A stretch of DNA of 64,000 nt from contig JAGBFJ010000010.1 in the NCBI GenBank assembly GCA_017936545.1, forward strand, positions 1-64,000, given 5' to 3'. The notes under the pieces were generated by a model. That model was not told the origin of the DNA. It searched no databases and saw only the letters and a program-made list of their open reading frames with translations. The DNA comes from Sutterella sp. Lineage in GTDB: Bacteria; Pseudomonadota; Gammaproteobacteria; Burkholderiales; Burkholderiaceae_F. Shown piece by piece: positions 20,560 to 31,262 of this stretch. The translations under genes and the position numbers were made by a program. Position 1 is the first letter of the stretch, and each line of letters opens with the position of its first letter.

Positions 20560-21843
20560 TTAATGGCGGCCTTCGCCGTGCCCGAGCACGACGTACTTGA
20601 GGGAGGTGAGACCTTCAAGACCCACCGGTCCGCGCGCATGCAGCTTGTCGGTCGAAATGCCGATTTCAGCGCCGAGGCCGTATTCGTAGCCGTCGGCAAA
20701 GCGCGTGGAGGCATTGACCATCACCGAGCTCGAATCGACTTCGCGAAGGAAGCGCTGCGCGGCGGTCCAGTTGTCCGTCACGATGGCGTCGGTGTGGTGG
20801 GAGGAGTGCCGGTTGATGAAGGCGACAGCCTCGTCGAGCGACTCCACGATGCGGATGGCAATGATCGGGGCATTGTACTCGGTATCCCAGTCTTCAGGGG
20901 AGGCGTCGACCGCGCTCATGCCGCTTTCTTCGACGATGCGCCGGGAGAGACTGTCGCAGCGCATCTCCACGCCCTTGTCATGGAAGATCCGCGCCATCGG
21001 CGGAAGGAATTGCCTGGCGGCTGCGCGATGCACGAGGAGGGTTTCCGTCGCGTTGCAGGGCGAGTAGCGCTGAGTCTTGGCGTTGTCAGTGACGCTCACC
21101 GCCATGTCGATGTCGGCATCCCGGTCGACATAGGTGTGGCAGATGCCTTCCAGATGCTTGATCATCGGCACGGTGGCTTCGGCGGTCAGCCTCGCGATGA
21201 GCTTCTTGCCGCCTCGCGGAATCAGAACGTCGACGTAGTCCCTGGCGCGGATGAGTTCGCCGACGAGAGCGCGGTCGCTCGATTCAAGCAGCTGCACGGC
21301 TTTGGCGGGCAGACCGGCTTCGGCCAGCCCTTTCTGGACGATTTCCCAGAGCGCTGTGTTGGTGCGGAGCGCTTCATGACCGCCGCGCAGAATGATGGCG
21401 TTGCCGGACTTGACGGCGAGCGCGGCCGCATCGATGGTCACGTTGGGGCGGGATTCGAAAATCATGGCGATCACGCCCAGAGGCACGCGCATGCGTCCGA
21501 CGGAAATGCCGGACGGACGGGGCGAAAGTCCGGAAACGATGCCGATCGGATCGGGAAGCTCGGCGATCTGACGGCAGCCGTCCGCCATAGCGGCGAGCAC
21601 TTTCGGCGTCACGGCGAGCCGGTCGATGAAGGCGTCCGAAAGTCCTTCCTCGCGTGCGGCCCGGATGTCGGCTTCGTTGGCTGCGCGCAGAGCCGGCTCT
21701 TCTTCGGCAAGCAGTTCGGCAATGCGGCAGAGCGCGGCATTCTTGGCGGCGGTCGATGCCTTCGCCATGTCGCGGGAGGCCTCGCGGGCGGCGCGGCCGA
21801 GACGGGTGATGTAGTCACCGGGACTCAGAGTGATTTCGGACAT
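20560..21843 (-). CDS. proA: Gamma-glutamyl phosphate reductase
   Basis: 427 aa from the ATG at 21843 ([23 protein letters not shown]), which has GAGGAG upstream. The frame continues another 28 codons without a ribosome site. Aldehyde-dehydrogenase fold, with [21 protein letters not shown] rendered here as [34 protein letters not shown], and the catalytic cysteine in [17 protein letters not shown]. It makes glutamate semialdehyde for proline synthesis using NADPH. proB is not in the window. It lies 83 nt downstream of modB. Confidence 0.95.
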   Translation of the reverse strand: MSEITLSPGDYITRLGRAAREASRDMAKASTAAKNAALCRIAELLAEEEPALRAANEADIRAAREEGLSDAFIDRLAVTPKVLAAMADGCRQIAELPDPIGIVSGLSPRPSGISVGRMRVPLGVIAMIFESRPNVTIDAAALAVKSGNAIILRGGHEALRTNTALWEIVQKGLAEAGLPAKAVQLLESSDRALVGELIRARDYVDVLIPRGGKKLIARLTAEATVPMIKHLEGICHTYVDRDADIDMAVSVTDNAKTQRYSPCNATETLLVHRAAARQFLPPMARIFHDKGVEMRCDSLSRRIVEESGMSAVDASPEDWDTEYNAPIIAIRIVESLDEAVAFINRHSSHHTDAIVTDNWTAAQRFLREVDSSSVMVNASTRFADGYEYGLGAEIGISTDKLHARGPVGLEGLTSLKYVVLGHGEGRH

Positions 21844-21926
21844 GAAGGAGCTCCTCAGCGGAAAGCGGTGCGGCGGCGGATTCTGCGCCGACAACTTTTC
21901 ATTGTAGCCCGACGGCTTCCCGCTCA

Positions 21927-22613
21927 TCAGAGCTTGATGCTCTTTTTGAGGATGATCTCCATGACGATGAAAAGCAGGGCGGCAAAGAGCGACAGCACGA
22001 CGCAGAGCGCATTCGCGACGTCGAAGTCGGCGCGCGAAACGGCATTGAAGATTTCGATTGAGAGCGTGTTCGTCTTGCCGGAGATATTGCCGCCGAGCAT
22101 CATCGTGATGCCGACTTCGCCCGAAACGCGCGCGCAGCCCATCAGCAGGCCGACGGCGAGCGAGGGCCGGATGAGCGGAAGCGTGATCTTGATAAAAATG
22201 CGGGCCTCCGAGGCGCCGTGAACTCTGGCGGCCTCTTCGAGGTCGAGAAGCAGGAAGGAGGAGAAGGCGGCCTGAAGCGGACGGACGACGAGAGGAAGAC
22301 CGGCGACGAAGCCGGCGGCCGCCACGGCGGCTTCCGAAAAGATGAGGGAAAAACCGGCGTCCGCAAAATGGGCGCCGAGAGGCCCCGTCCGCCCGAGGAC
22401 CGTCAGCAGCATGTAGCCGAGGGCGACGGGCTGAAAGACAAGGGGCATCGTCACGAGAAAACCGAAAACTCTGACGGGCGTGTTGGGACGACGCGCGAGC
22501 AGATAACCGACCGCAGGTCCCGCAAGGAGAAACAGAACCAGCGATATGAGGCAGGTTCTCGCCGTGAGCTCAAGGGAGCAGAGAATCTGGGACTCACGGA
22601 GGAGATCGAGCAT
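21927..22613 (-). CDS. modB: Molybdate ABC transporter permease
   Basis: 228 aa, five to six membrane segments. The EAA loop reads [28 protein letters not shown], and the preceding [22 protein letters not shown] and following [27 protein letters not shown] are typical of ModB. It forms the homodimeric channel for molybdate or tungstate. It is intact, although its upstream partners modA and modC look damaged. Confidence 0.9.
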   Translation of the reverse strand: MLDLLRESQILCSLELTARTCLISLVLFLLAGPAVGYLLARRPNTPVRVFGFLVTMPLVFQPVALGYMLLTVLGRTGPLGAHFADAGFSLIFSEAAVAAAGFVAGLPLVVRPLQAAFSSFLLLDLEEAARVHGASEARIFIKITLPLIRPSLAVGLLMGCARVSGEVGITMMLGGNISGKTNTLSIEIFNAVSRADFDVANALCVVLSLFAALLFIVMEIILKKSIKL

Positions 22614-22640
22614 CTGCGGGATTCCCGTGACGAAAGGGGT

Positions 22641-23369
22641 TTACTGAACGCCGAACTTCGCAAGCACCGGGCGGGCGGTTTCGGAGGTCAGGAATTTGAC
22701 GAAGGCCTTGACGTTGGCCTCGTTTTCAGCGCCGGCGACGGGCTTTGCGACCATGCGGACACGGGCGCTTTCGTCCTTGATTTTCAAAATGACCGCCGAC
22801 CTTGTCCTTGCCGGCGCGCCAGGCAAGAAGATTCACGAAGCCTGCGTCCATGTTGCCGGTGGCGACATAGGAGAAGACCTGCGGAACGGTCGAGACGGCG
22901 TTGAACTTAGGCGCGACCTTGGCTTCAAGGCCGGTCGGCTTGAGCCAGGCGGCGGCAGCGCGTCCGTAGACGGAGGCCCTGGCGTCGGGCGCCGCGACGG
23001 ACTTCACCTTGTCGGAAGCGATGTCGGCGGGCCGGAGAGTTCGATGCCCTTGCGCCAGACCAGCACGAGCGGCGTATCGCCGAGGCGGGTCGTTTCGGCG
23101 GCGAGAAGCGACTCAAAGCGCTTGAGCGTCGACTCGTCGGAAATAACGACGTTGACCTTGCCGCCTTCCTTCATCTGAGCGAGCATCTGACCGATGTTGC
23201 CGCCGAAGGCCTTGTCGACGGTTTTGCCTGTTTCCTTCTGGTAGAGCGCGGTGAGCGCATCGACCATCTTGATGTAGCCGGCGCCGGTCGTGACGGTGAC
23301 CTGCCCGGCGGCGGCATTGAGGGAAGCGCCTGCGAGGAGGGCGGCAAGAATAAGTCCGGAAATCTTCAT
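22641..23369 (-). pseudogene. modA: Molybdate-binding protein ModA, two frameshifts
   Basis: It starts at ATG 23369 (MKISGLILAALLAGASLNAAAG), a Sec signal peptide, then a ModA-like domain VTTGAGYIKMVDALTALYQ. A lost G near 23027-23033 breaks the frame after KGIELSGP, and the next frame gives DIASDKVKSVAAPDARASVYG. An extra G near 22797-22801 breaks it again after AGKDKVG, the last frame giving VILKIKDESARVRMVAKP and ending KFGVQ. Corrected, the product is about 242 aa. The modC stop overlaps its ATG (ATGA). The three pieces are unmistakably one gene. Whether the shifts are biological is open. Confidence 0.8.
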
Positions 23370-24031
23370 GAAATGTCTCTGTGATTAAGCGTGGTCGTGC
23401 TGACGATGCGGCCCGCCTTCATGCGGATGACGGTGCAGGCAAGCCGTTCGGCCTCCGCCTGCGAGTGGGTGATGTAGAGAACCGGCAGCGGCGTCACTTT
23501 GGGAATCTGTTCGAAATACCCGAGCAGTTCGTCGCGGCGTTCCTCGTCAAGGCTCGCGAGCGGTTCGTCCATGATGAGAAGCGACTCGGCGGAAAGAAGT
23601 GCACGGCCGAGCGCCGCACGCTGGCTTTCTCCGCCCGAGAGCGTCCGGGGATGTCGGTCCAGCAGCGCGCCGATGCCGAGCACCTCGATGAGGGCGTTGG
23701 GATCGATCTCCGAGCGTCTGCCCGCCCGCCTGCCGTAAAAGAGGTTTTCTCTCACAGTGAGGTGCGGAAAGAGTCGGTGCGACTGAAAGACATAGCCGAT
23801 GCCCCTTGCCTGAGGCGTGAGCCAGACACCTTCTTCGGACGGAAAGAACGTTTTTCCGTTGATGCGGATAAATCCGCTTTCCGGTCTGCAGAGTCCTGCC
23901 AGACAGGAGGCAAGCGTCGTTTTTCTGCAGCCCGAAGGGCAGAGGAGCGCGGAAAACCCGGTTCCCGGGAGTTCGCTGCATGTGTTAAGACGAAAGCCGT
24001 CCAGAGTCTTTTGAAGGGCAAGGCTGATCAT
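23366..24031 (-). CDS. modC: Molybdate ABC transporter ATPase with altered P-loop
   Basis: 221 aa, so only the nucleotide-binding domain; the C-terminal TOBE domain of typical ModC (about 350 aa) is absent. The Q-loop YVFQSHRLFPHLTV, signature LSGGESQRAALGRAL, Walker B LLIMDEPLASLD and switch YITHSQAEAE are all good. Walker A, however, reads CPSGCRKTT where GPSGCGKTT is expected: the first and third glycines are Cys and Arg, each explained by one base change. These glycines wrap the ATP phosphates, so activity is doubtful. A ModE-like palindrome overlaps the start codon. Confidence 0.85.
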   Translation of the reverse strand: MISLALQKTLDGFRLNTCSELPGTGFSALLCPSGCRKTTLASCLAGLCRPESGFIRINGKTFFPSEEGVWLTPQARGIGYVFQSHRLFPHLTVRENLFYGRRAGRRSEIDPNALIEVLGIGALLDRHPRTLSGGESQRAALGRALLSAESLLIMDEPLASLDEERRDELLGYFEQIPKVTPLPVLYITHSQAEAERLACTVIRMKAGRIVSTTTLNHRDIS

Positions 24032-24055
24032 CGCTATTCATAATTAGAATAGCGA
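24031..24055 (-). promoter_or_regulatory. ModE-like palindrome (Mo-box) of modCAB
   Basis: TCGCTATTC (24031-24039), seven bases, GAATAGCGA (24047-24055): perfect 9-bp arms. The CG(C/T)TAT...ATA(G/A)CG pattern resembles ModE operators in front of mod genes. It overlaps the first base of modC, the right place for repression. A related site precedes fdhA. Confidence 0.65.
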
Positions 24056-24122
24056 ACAGTGTAGCAGATCATCCCGGAAAAGCAAGGCGGATCAGGGATG
24101 TCCAGAGTGTCGGACGAAGGAC

Positions 24123-25124
24123 TCAGCGGGCGAGAAAGAGAACGACGCTTTTGAGTTCGATCCAGGGATCGCTGTCGCGCTTCGGAACCAGGAGGCCTTT
24201 GGCGAGACGGTCGATGTCGGCGCAGACGAGAAGGGCGTTGGTCAGCTTTTTGACGGAAAGGCGGCGGGCGGCGCGCTGCAGCGAGGGCGTCGCGAACACG
24301 CCGGGCACACGGCTCATGCCCTGATCGTAGCCGGTGCGCAGCTTGAGAATGCTGCGGATTTCCTGCGTCAGCATGACGAGCAGGAAGGGAAGAGCCTCGT
24401 TCTGGGCTTCCAGGCCGTCGATAATGCGCACGATGCGTTCGGCTTCGCCCATCTTCATGCTCTCGAAGAGCGTGTCGAGTTCAAAGCGAGAGCTGTTGGC
24501 GACCGAGGACTGGATCTGCTCGCGGCTGAGCTCGCCCTTGGGAAAGAGCAGGGAAAGCTTTTCGATTTCCTGTGCGGCGGCAAAAAGATTGCCTTCGATG
24601 AGGTCGGCGAAGAATTCGAGAGTATCGGAAGAAGCGCTCTGGCCGTGTCTGGCCATGCGGCGCGAGAGCCACTGCGGCAGCTGTCGGCGCTCGACGGCAG
24701 AACAGTCGACGACCGTGCACTTCTTCATGAGAGCCTGCCACCAGGCCGCCTTGGCGGCAGACCAGTCGGGCGTCGGCACGGCGAAGATCGTCACCACGCC
24801 GTCGACGGGCCGTTCGAGATAGGCGGCAATGGCTGCGGCGCCCTGAACGCCGGGCTTTCCGCCCGGAAGCCGGACTTCGACGATCTTTCTGTCGTCGAAC
24901 ATGCCGATGTCGGCGGCCGCCATCGTCAGACGAGACCAGTCGGAATTGCCAGTCATGTCGAGCACCTGACGGTCGCCGTAGCCCATGGCGCGCACGGCGC
25001 GGCGGACGGCGTCGCCGGCTTCGACGGCCAGGAATTCATCCGTACCGGTGATCAGCCAGAAGGGATCGGGAGAGGCGGCCTTGGCCTGCCGCGCGAGGTA
25101 GTCCTCGAGATCGGCCGACTTCAC
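24123..25124 (-). CDS. holA: DNA polymerase III delta subunit
   Basis: 333 aa. HolA/delta fold of the clamp loader. PFWLITGTDEFLAVEAGDAVRRAV at the N-terminus, LPGGKPGVQGAAAIAAYLE in the middle and the helical FELDTLFESMKMGEAERIVRIIDGL region are characteristic. Delta opens the beta sliding clamp. Its ATG overlaps the lptE stop by 4 nt, and the order leuS-lptE-holA is conserved in proteobacteria. Confidence 0.92.
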   Translation of the reverse strand: MKSADLEDYLARQAKAASPDPFWLITGTDEFLAVEAGDAVRRAVRAMGYGDRQVLDMTGNSDWSRLTMAAADIGMFDDRKIVEVRLPGGKPGVQGAAAIAAYLERPVDGVVTIFAVPTPDWSAAKAAWWQALMKKCTVVDCSAVERRQLPQWLSRRMARHGQSASSDTLEFFADLIEGNLFAAAQEIEKLSLLFPKGELSREQIQSSVANSSRFELDTLFESMKMGEAERIVRIIDGLEAQNEALPFLLVMLTQEIRSILKLRTGYDQGMSRVPGVFATPSLQRAARRLSVKKLTNALLVCADIDRLAKGLLVPKRDSDPWIELKSVVLFLAR

Positions 25125-25636
25125 TTTTCACCCTTCCCCGAGTGGGGACGGATCGCCTCGATGAGGCGGATGAGCTGAACGATGATGTCCTGTTCCATGT
25201 CTCGGTAGAGAAAATCCTCTTCCTTTTCACGAGAAAGGAATTCCGATTCGGAATAGGTCATGTCCCGAGACGCGGTCAGCCGCGTCGCTTCCATGAAGTC
25301 GAACCCGTCCGGACTGGAGACGCGGAAGGTGAGCGAGAGCGTCAGTTCGTACTCGCGGGCACGGCCTGCGTCGTTGATGCTGAGCACGTCGCTTGAGCGG
25401 TTCTGGCTGATGAGTTCGAGAATGGCGTCCGCTTCGTTGGGCGAGCGAACGAGTTCCACGGAGGAGCCGGCCTTGAGCAGGCGGGCGATCATGACGCCGA
25501 TGCGCGAATTCTCACCCATCTGCAGATACATCGTTCTGAACGGGGTGTCGAAGGTGCCGCGCATGCGAAAGCCGCATCCGGCAAGAGGCGTAAGGCTGAG
25601 CGCGGCAGCGCCGAGAAGAGTGCGGCGGGAAATCAC
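25121..25636 (-). CDS. lptE: LPS-assembly lipoprotein LptE
   Basis: 171 aa if started at GTG 25636 ([23 protein letters not shown]), which has GAGGA 9 nt upstream. An ATG at 25690 lies in frame but gives a poor signal peptide. The lipobox LAGC puts the lipidated cysteine at residue 21, followed by GFRMRGTFDTPFRTMYLQM, typical of LptE. It plugs and assembles the LptD barrel that inserts lipopolysaccharide into the outer membrane. It overlaps holA by 4 nt. Confidence 0.88.
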   Translation of the reverse strand: MISRRTLLGAAALSLTPLAGCGFRMRGTFDTPFRTMYLQMGENSRIGVMIARLLKAGSSVELVRSPNEADAILELISQNRSSDVLSINDAGRAREYELTLSLTFRVSSPDGFDFMEATRLTASRDMTYSESEFLSREKEEDFLYRDMEQDIIVQLIRLIEAIRPHSGKGEK

Positions 25637-25756
25637 GGCGAAAAGTCCTCGTGTGGTAAGAGAGAGCCCTTCGGACGGGCATCCGAACATTATAACGGGC
25701 GCCTGTCGGCAGCACCCTCCCCGCCGTCGGTTCTGCTTCTGAAAACAAGAACAGGA

Positions 25757-25793
25757 AAAGGCCGGAACCCCGTGATCGGGATCTCCGGCCTTT
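25757..25793 (-). terminator. Hairpin after leuS
   Basis: AAAGGCCGGA (25757-25766) and TCCGGCCTTT (25784-25793) form a 10-bp stem. Read leftward, it ends in TTTTCC, so it is a weak terminator or attenuator between leuS and lptE. Confidence 0.6.
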
Positions 25794-25834
25794 ATGCTGG
25801 ATGCTGAACGCTCAGGGCGTTCGGATCGTCAGGC

Positions 25835-28468
25835 TTACTTCGCCACGACGTTCACGAGGCGGTTCTTCACTACGATGATCTTGCGGACCGTCACGCCGTT
25901 GATGAAGCGCTGCACGTCGGGGTTGGCGAGCGCTGCGGCTTCGATCGTCGCCTGATCGGCGTCGCTCGGCACGAGAATTTCTCCGCGGAGCTTGCCGTTC
26001 ACCTGGACGACGAGCTTGAGTTCGTCGGCCTTGATGGCGTCTTCGGACCACTGCGGCCACGGCGCATCGATGAGGTCGCCGATGCGTTCGGCAAAGCCGA
26101 GTTCGCCCCAGAGAGCCGTCGAGATGTGCGGCGCGATCGGGTAGAGCGTGCGCAGCAGGATCGAGGCGGTTTCAGCGCGGGCGGCTTCGTCGGCCGGCGT
26201 CGTGCCCTTGAAGCCTTCGATCACGTTGAACATCTTCATGCAGGCGGACACCACGGTGTTGTACTGCATGCGCGAGAAGTCGTAGTCGGCCTGACGCAGG
26301 GCGGCATGGACTTCGCGGCGCAGATGCTTCGCATCATGTTCGAGCGTGAGGCCGTCGAGCGCCGGGGCCTGACGGATTTCTTCATGACGGGCATAGGCCC
26401 AGGCCCAGATGCGGCGCAGAAAGCGGTACGTGCCTTCGGCGCCGGAGTTGGACCAGGCGGCGGACTGATCGGGAGGACCGGCGAACATCACGAAGGAACG
26501 GGCCGTGTCGGCGCCGAACTTGTTGATGATGTCGCGCGGTTCGACCACGTTGTTCTTCGACTTAGACATCTTTTCGATGCCGCCGAGCGTGACGGGCTGG
26601 CCGTCGGCCTTGCAGATGGCGCCGACCGGGCGGCCCTTTTCGTCGTACTGAACTTCGACTTCGTCCGGGTAGAACCACTGCTTGCGGCCTTCGGGCGTCA
26701 GGCGGTAGTAGCTTTCCGCCATCAGCATGCCCTGCGTGAAGAGGTTCTTGAACGGTTCGTCGTACTTGACGAGGCCGAGGTCGCGCATCACCTTCGTCCA
26801 GAAGCGGGCGTAGAGGAGGTGGAGCACGGCGTGTTCGATGCCGCCGATGTACTGATCCATCGGCATCCAGTAGTCGGCGCGCTTGTCGACCATGCCCGTC
26901 GTGCAGTCGGGCGAGCAATAGCGCTGGAAGTACCAGGAGCTGTCGACGAAGGTGTCCATCGTGTCGGTTTCGCGCTGAGCGTCGCCGCCGCACTTCGGGC
27001 ACTTGACGTTGAGGAAGGCTTCGCACTTCGTCAGCGGGTTGCCGGAGCCGTCAGGGATGAGGTCGTCGGGGAGCACCACCGGCAGATCTTCTTCAGGAAC
27101 AGGCACCGGGCCGCAGCACGGGCAGTTGATGATGGGGATCGGCGTGCCCCAGTAGCGCTGACGGGAGATGCCCCAGTCGCGCAGACGGAACTGCACCTGC
27201 TTGTCGCCGAGGCCCTTCGACTTCAGTTCGGCAGCGATGGCGTCGCAGGCCTGATGGAAGTCGAGACCGTCGAACTTGCCGGAGTTGACGAGATAGGTCG
27301 GACGGGTCTTGTCGGCATACCAGTCCTGCCAGGCGTCGGTTGAGAAGATTTCGCCTTCGACGGCCACCACCTGCTTGATGGCGACGCCGAACTTCTTGGC
27401 AAACGCGAAGTCGCGTTCGTCGTGCGCGGGCACGCCCATGACGGCGCCTTCGCCGTAGCTCATGAGGACGTAGTTGGCGATCCACACTTCGACGTTTTCG
27501 CCGGTGAGCGGATGTCTGACGAAGAAGCCCGTGGGCACGCCCTTCTTTTCCATCGTCGCCATGTCGGCTTCGCTGACGCCGCCCTTGGCGCATTCATCGA
27601 TGAAGGCCTGAAGTTCGGGACGGTTCTTGGAGACGTAGGCGGCGAGCGGATGTTCGGCGGCGATCGCCACGAAGGTGACGCCCATCAGCGTGTCGGGGCG
27701 GGTCGTGTAGACGCGCAGTTCCTTCGGCTGACCGTCGAGTTCGTACGGGAAGCTGAGGTTCACGCCTTCGGAGCGGCCGATCCAGTGCTCCTGCATGCGG
27801 CGGACCTGTTCGGGCCAGCCTTCGAGCTGGTTCAGATCGTCAAGCAGTTCCTGAGCGTACTGCGTGATGCCGAGGTAGTAGCCCGGAATCTCGCGCTTTT
27901 CAACAACGGCGCCGGAACGCCAGCCGCGGCCGTCGATAACCTGTTCGTTGGCAAGCACGGTCTTGTCAACCGGGTCCCAGTTGACGATCTGCGTCTTGCG
28001 GTAGGCGATGCCCTTTTCGAGCATCTTGAGGAACATCCACTGGTTCCAGCGGTAGTACTCGGGCTTGCAGGTGGCCACTTCGCGCGACCAGTCGAAGGCA
28101 AGACCGAGAGGCTCCATCTGAGCCTTCATATCCGCGATGTTGCTGTAGGTCCACTTGGCCGGCGCGACCTTCTTCGCCAGAGCCGCATTTTCAGCAGGCA
28201 GACCGAACGCGTCCCATCCCATGGGGGTCATCACGTTGTAACCCTTCATGCGGTAGTAGCGGTACATCACGTCGTTGAGCGTGTAGTTACGCACGTGCCC
28301 CATGTGAAGCTTGCCGCTCGGATACGGCAGCATCGAGCAGACGTAAAACTTGGGTTTGGGCTGTCCTTTGTCATCGAGCGCGTCTTCGACGGCACGGTAG
28401 ACGTCCTTGGCCTTCCACATGGCCTGGACTTCGGATTCCACTGCCTGAGCAGAGTAAGTCTCGCGCAT
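25835..28468 (-). CDS. leuS: Leucyl-tRNA synthetase
   Basis: 877 aa from the ATG at 28468 ([15 protein letters not shown]), which is preceded by GGAAAGC. A longer frame upstream has no site. Class I motifs are [14 protein letters not shown] (HIGH) and [11 protein letters not shown] (KMSKS). The editing CP1 domain is present ([16 protein letters not shown]), as are zinc-ligand pairs [11 protein letters not shown] and [11 protein letters not shown]. It charges tRNA-Leu. It heads leuS-lptE-holA. Confidence 0.97.
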   Translation of the reverse strand: MRETYSAQAVESEVQAMWKAKDVYRAVEDALDDKGQPKPKFYVCSMLPYPSGKLHMGHVRNYTLNDVMYRYYRMKGYNVMTPMGWDAFGLPAENAALAKKVAPAKWTYSNIADMKAQMEPLGLAFDWSREVATCKPEYYRWNQWMFLKMLEKGIAYRKTQIVNWDPVDKTVLANEQVIDGRGWRSGAVVEKREIPGYYLGITQYAQELLDDLNQLEGWPEQVRRMQEHWIGRSEGVNLSFPYELDGQPKELRVYTTRPDTLMGVTFVAIAAEHPLAAYVSKNRPELQAFIDECAKGGVSEADMATMEKKGVPTGFFVRHPLTGENVEVWIANYVLMSYGEGAVMGVPAHDERDFAFAKKFGVAIKQVVAVEGEIFSTDAWQDWYADKTRPTYLVNSGKFDGLDFHQACDAIAAELKSKGLGDKQVQFRLRDWGISRQRYWGTPIPIINCPCCGPVPVPEEDLPVVLPDDLIPDGSGNPLTKCEAFLNVKCPKCGGDAQRETDTMDTFVDSSWYFQRYCSPDCTTGMVDKRADYWMPMDQYIGGIEHAVLHLLYARFWTKVMRDLGLVKYDEPFKNLFTQGMLMAESYYRLTPEGRKQWFYPDEVEVQYDEKGRPVGAICKADGQPVTLGGIEKMSKSKNNVVEPRDIINKFGADTARSFVMFAGPPDQSAAWSNSGAEGTYRFLRRIWAWAYARHEEIRQAPALDGLTLEHDAKHLRREVHAALRQADYDFSRMQYNTVVSACMKMFNVIEGFKGTTPADEAARAETASILLRTLYPIAPHISTALWGELGFAERIGDLIDAPWPQWSEDAIKADELKLVVQVNGKLRGEILVPSDADQATIEAAALANPDVQRFINGVTVRKIIVVKNRLVNVVAK

Positions 28469-28745
28469 AACGCTTTCCAGTGTTGGTGAGTCAAAAAGAA
28501 AAAAGAAGAATAACGTAAAAGTATACTCATACTGGCCTGAGCTCAGGACTCGGGGCGGAATCGGGATGTCGGGGTTTTTTTGATTGATGCCAAAAGGAGG
28601 CGGCTCTTTTGAAGGGACTGCTCCGCCCTGCCGCCCGACCAGATTTGCCGAGGCATGAGCGCCGCGGCGAAATGTGCTACCTTCTCTCTCCCGTTTTATT
28701 CTTCGATCCACTCATTCCAAGGCCGCGTTTTGCGGCGTCCGATTT

Positions 28746-31169
28746 ATGTCCGATCTTCTGCAGTCGCTCAATCCCAGACAGCTTCAGGCCGTCACCGCTC
28801 CCGAGGAAAGCATTCTTATTCTGGCGGGCGCGGGCTCGGGCAAAACCCGCGTGCTCACCACGCGCATCGCCTGGCTGCTGAACGAACACCGCGCATCCAC
28901 CTCCGAAATTCTGGCCGTCACCTTCACCAACAAGGCTGCCAAGGAAATGCTGGTGCGTCTGGAAACGATGCTGCCCTACGATCTTCGGCGCATGTGGGTG
29001 GGCACCTTCCACGGACTCTGCAACCGGATTCTGCGCCGCCATGCGCTTGAGGCCGGACTGCCGAAGACCTTCCAGATTCTGGATTCGGGCGACCAGCTCT
29101 CGCTGGTGAAGCGCGTCATGAAGGCGCTCAACGTCGACACCGATACGTGCGATCCCCGTCAGGTTCAGAACTTCATCAACTGGAACAAGGAAAACGGCAT
29201 CCGCGCGGCGCGCTCCGGGTCTCATGGCGGCGACGAGCGGGGCGTGAAGATCTATCAGGCCTACGAGGCGCAGTGCCAGAAGGAGGGCGTGGTTGACTTC
29301 GCGGAGCTGCTTCTTCGCTGCTACGAGCTTCTCGACTGCAACGAGATCGTGCGCCAGCACTATCAGAACCGCTTCCGCCACATTCTGGTCGACGAGTTTC
29401 AGGATACCAACGTTCTTCAGTACCGCTGGCTCCAGATGCTGGCGGGCTTCGGCCGCGGTCCCGCCGGCGAACCGATGAACGCCGTCTTCGCCGTGGGCGA
29501 CGACGACCAGTCGATCTATGCCTTCCGAGGCGCCAACGTCGGCAACATGTCGGACTTCCTGCGCGATTTCGGCGTGTCCGAACCGATCAAGCTTGAGGAA
29601 AACTACCGTTCGACGGGCACCATTCTCGATGCCGCCAACGCCATTATCAGCAACAACACGCAGCGTCTGGGGAAGAACCTCTGGACGGCGGGCAGCCGCG
29701 GCCACCGCATCACGGTCGTCAAGCATGAGGACGATCGCGAGGAGGCGCGCTGGATTGCCCAGGAAATCGAGGCCGATCATCTGAGGGGCCGCGCCTGGCG
29801 CGACCATGCCGTGCTCTACCGCATGAATGCGCAGTCCCGAGCGGTGGAAGCCGCCATGACGGCGGCCGGCATTCCGTACCGCGTCTACGGAGGCCAACGC
29901 TTCTTCGAGCGTGCCGAAGTGAAGCACGTCCTCGCCTACCTGCGTCTGCTTGATAATCCGGGCGACGACACGAGCTTCCTGCGCGTGGTGAATTTTCCGG
30001 CGCGCGGCATCGGCGCGCGCACGATCGAATCGCTGACGGGCGAGGCTCAGGTCCGCGGCAAGAGTCTCTGGCAGACGCTTGAGGCGCCGGGCTGGAAGGT
30101 TCCCGCCAAGCTTGAAGCCTTCCGCGACATGATTCTTCAGATGCGCATTGAGGCGGAGGGACTGCCGCTCACCGACACCATCCGTCTGGTCATCGTCCGA
30201 TCCGGCCTTGAGGCGTACTACAAGGCGGAAAAGGACGGCGAAGACCGCATCGCCAACATGAATGAAATGCTGTCGGCAGCGGCGGGCTATCTGGCCAATG
30301 AAGGTTTCCCCGAGGCGATCAATGCCTTCAGCCCGGCCGACGATGCCGATCAGACGCCGCTGCAGGGATTCCTCGCCCAGGCGACGCTCGAAGCCGGCGA
30401 CAAGAACGAGCAGGGCGATATCGACGCCGTTCAGATCATGACCGTGCATGCCGCCAAGGGTCTCGAATTCCGGGAAGTCTTCATTGCAGGCTGCGAAGAA
30501 GGCATCTTCCCGCATTTTTCCGCCGTCACCGACACCCGGGGACCGGGCATCGACGAAGAGCGCCGCCTCATGTACGTGGCCGTCACCCGCGCGAAGGAGC
30601 GCCTTGTCATCACCCACTGCCGCTCACGCATGCAGTACGGCGAGACCCGGAGCAATCCGCCTTCGAGCTTCATCGGAGAAATTCCGGAGCCTCTGCGCGA
30701 GGAAAAGAATCTCACCGCCCGGCGCGGCTGGGACGACGGCGGGCGTTCGGACGAGGACGGCTCGGGAAGCAGCTGGGGATGGGAGAGACCGTCCTTCGGC
30801 GGCAGCCGATCGGCATCGTCCTACGGCCGCTCCGGCTCGAGAGGCGGTTACGGCGGGTATTCGTCTTCGCGAGGCTATGCGGAGTCGTCCTCGCGGAATG
30901 ACCGCGACGACTGGCGCCGCGGACTGAACGGCAGCGGCACCTATCGTTCCCGCGAGGAGCCGCTCGTCAGGCGCGCGGCCGCCAAGAGCGCGGGCGACAC
31001 TTTCGGCTTCAGCGCCGGCGACCGGCTTCGTCACAAGAAGTTCGGGGAGGGGACGGTGGAAAGCGTGACGGGCTCCGGCGCCGACGCGCGAATCCGAATC
31101 CGCTTCGACTCGGCGGGCTCGAAGGAGTTGATGCTGGCACTAGCCGTGAGGAATCTTGAGAAGTGCTGA
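28746..31169 (+). CDS. uvrD: ATP-dependent DNA helicase UvrD/Rep type
   Basis: 807 aa from ATG 28746 (MSDLLQSLNPRQLQAVTAPEE). SF1A helicase motifs in order: AGAGSGKT (27-34), TFTNKAA, VDEFQDTN, GDDDQSIYAFRGA, ENYRS, MTVHAAKGLEF and YVAVTRAK. Unusually, residues of about 660-740 form a low-complexity Gly/Ser/Arg/Asp stretch with RG and SYG repeats. A C-terminal DRLRHKKFGEGTV tudor-like fold follows, as in PcrA/UvrD, which contacts RNA polymerase or UvrB. It works in excision and mismatch repair. The ribosome site is weak. Confidence 0.94.
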   Translation: MSDLLQSLNPRQLQAVTAPEESILILAGAGSGKTRVLTTRIAWLLNEHRASTSEILAVTFTNKAAKEMLVRLETMLPYDLRRMWVGTFHGLCNRILRRHALEAGLPKTFQILDSGDQLSLVKRVMKALNVDTDTCDPRQVQNFINWNKENGIRAARSGSHGGDERGVKIYQAYEAQCQKEGVVDFAELLLRCYELLDCNEIVRQHYQNRFRHILVDEFQDTNVLQYRWLQMLAGFGRGPAGEPMNAVFAVGDDDQSIYAFRGANVGNMSDFLRDFGVSEPIKLEENYRSTGTILDAANAIISNNTQRLGKNLWTAGSRGHRITVVKHEDDREEARWIAQEIEADHLRGRAWRDHAVLYRMNAQSRAVEAAMTAAGIPYRVYGGQRFFERAEVKHVLAYLRLLDNPGDDTSFLRVVNFPARGIGARTIESLTGEAQVRGKSLWQTLEAPGWKVPAKLEAFRDMILQMRIEAEGLPLTDTIRLVIVRSGLEAYYKAEKDGEDRIANMNEMLSAAAGYLANEGFPEAINAFSPADDADQTPLQGFLAQATLEAGDKNEQGDIDAVQIMTVHAAKGLEFREVFIAGCEEGIFPHFSAVTDTRGPGIDEERRLMYVAVTRAKERLVITHCRSRMQYGETRSNPPSSFIGEIPEPLREEKNLTARRGWDDGGRSDEDGSGSSWGWERPSFGGSRSASSYGRSGSRGGYGGYSSSRGYAESSSRNDRDDWRRGLNGSGTYRSREEPLVRRAAAKSAGDTFGFSAGDRLRHKKFGEGTVESVTGSGADARIRIRFDSAGSKELMLALAVRNLEKC

Positions 31170-31262
31170 TGCGCCGTACCTGGACGGACTCGGTCGGGCG
31201 TCCGGCGATATCTGCTAGAATCATTCACCTGCTTCTTCGGCGTCTGCCGGAGAACCCGGCTT

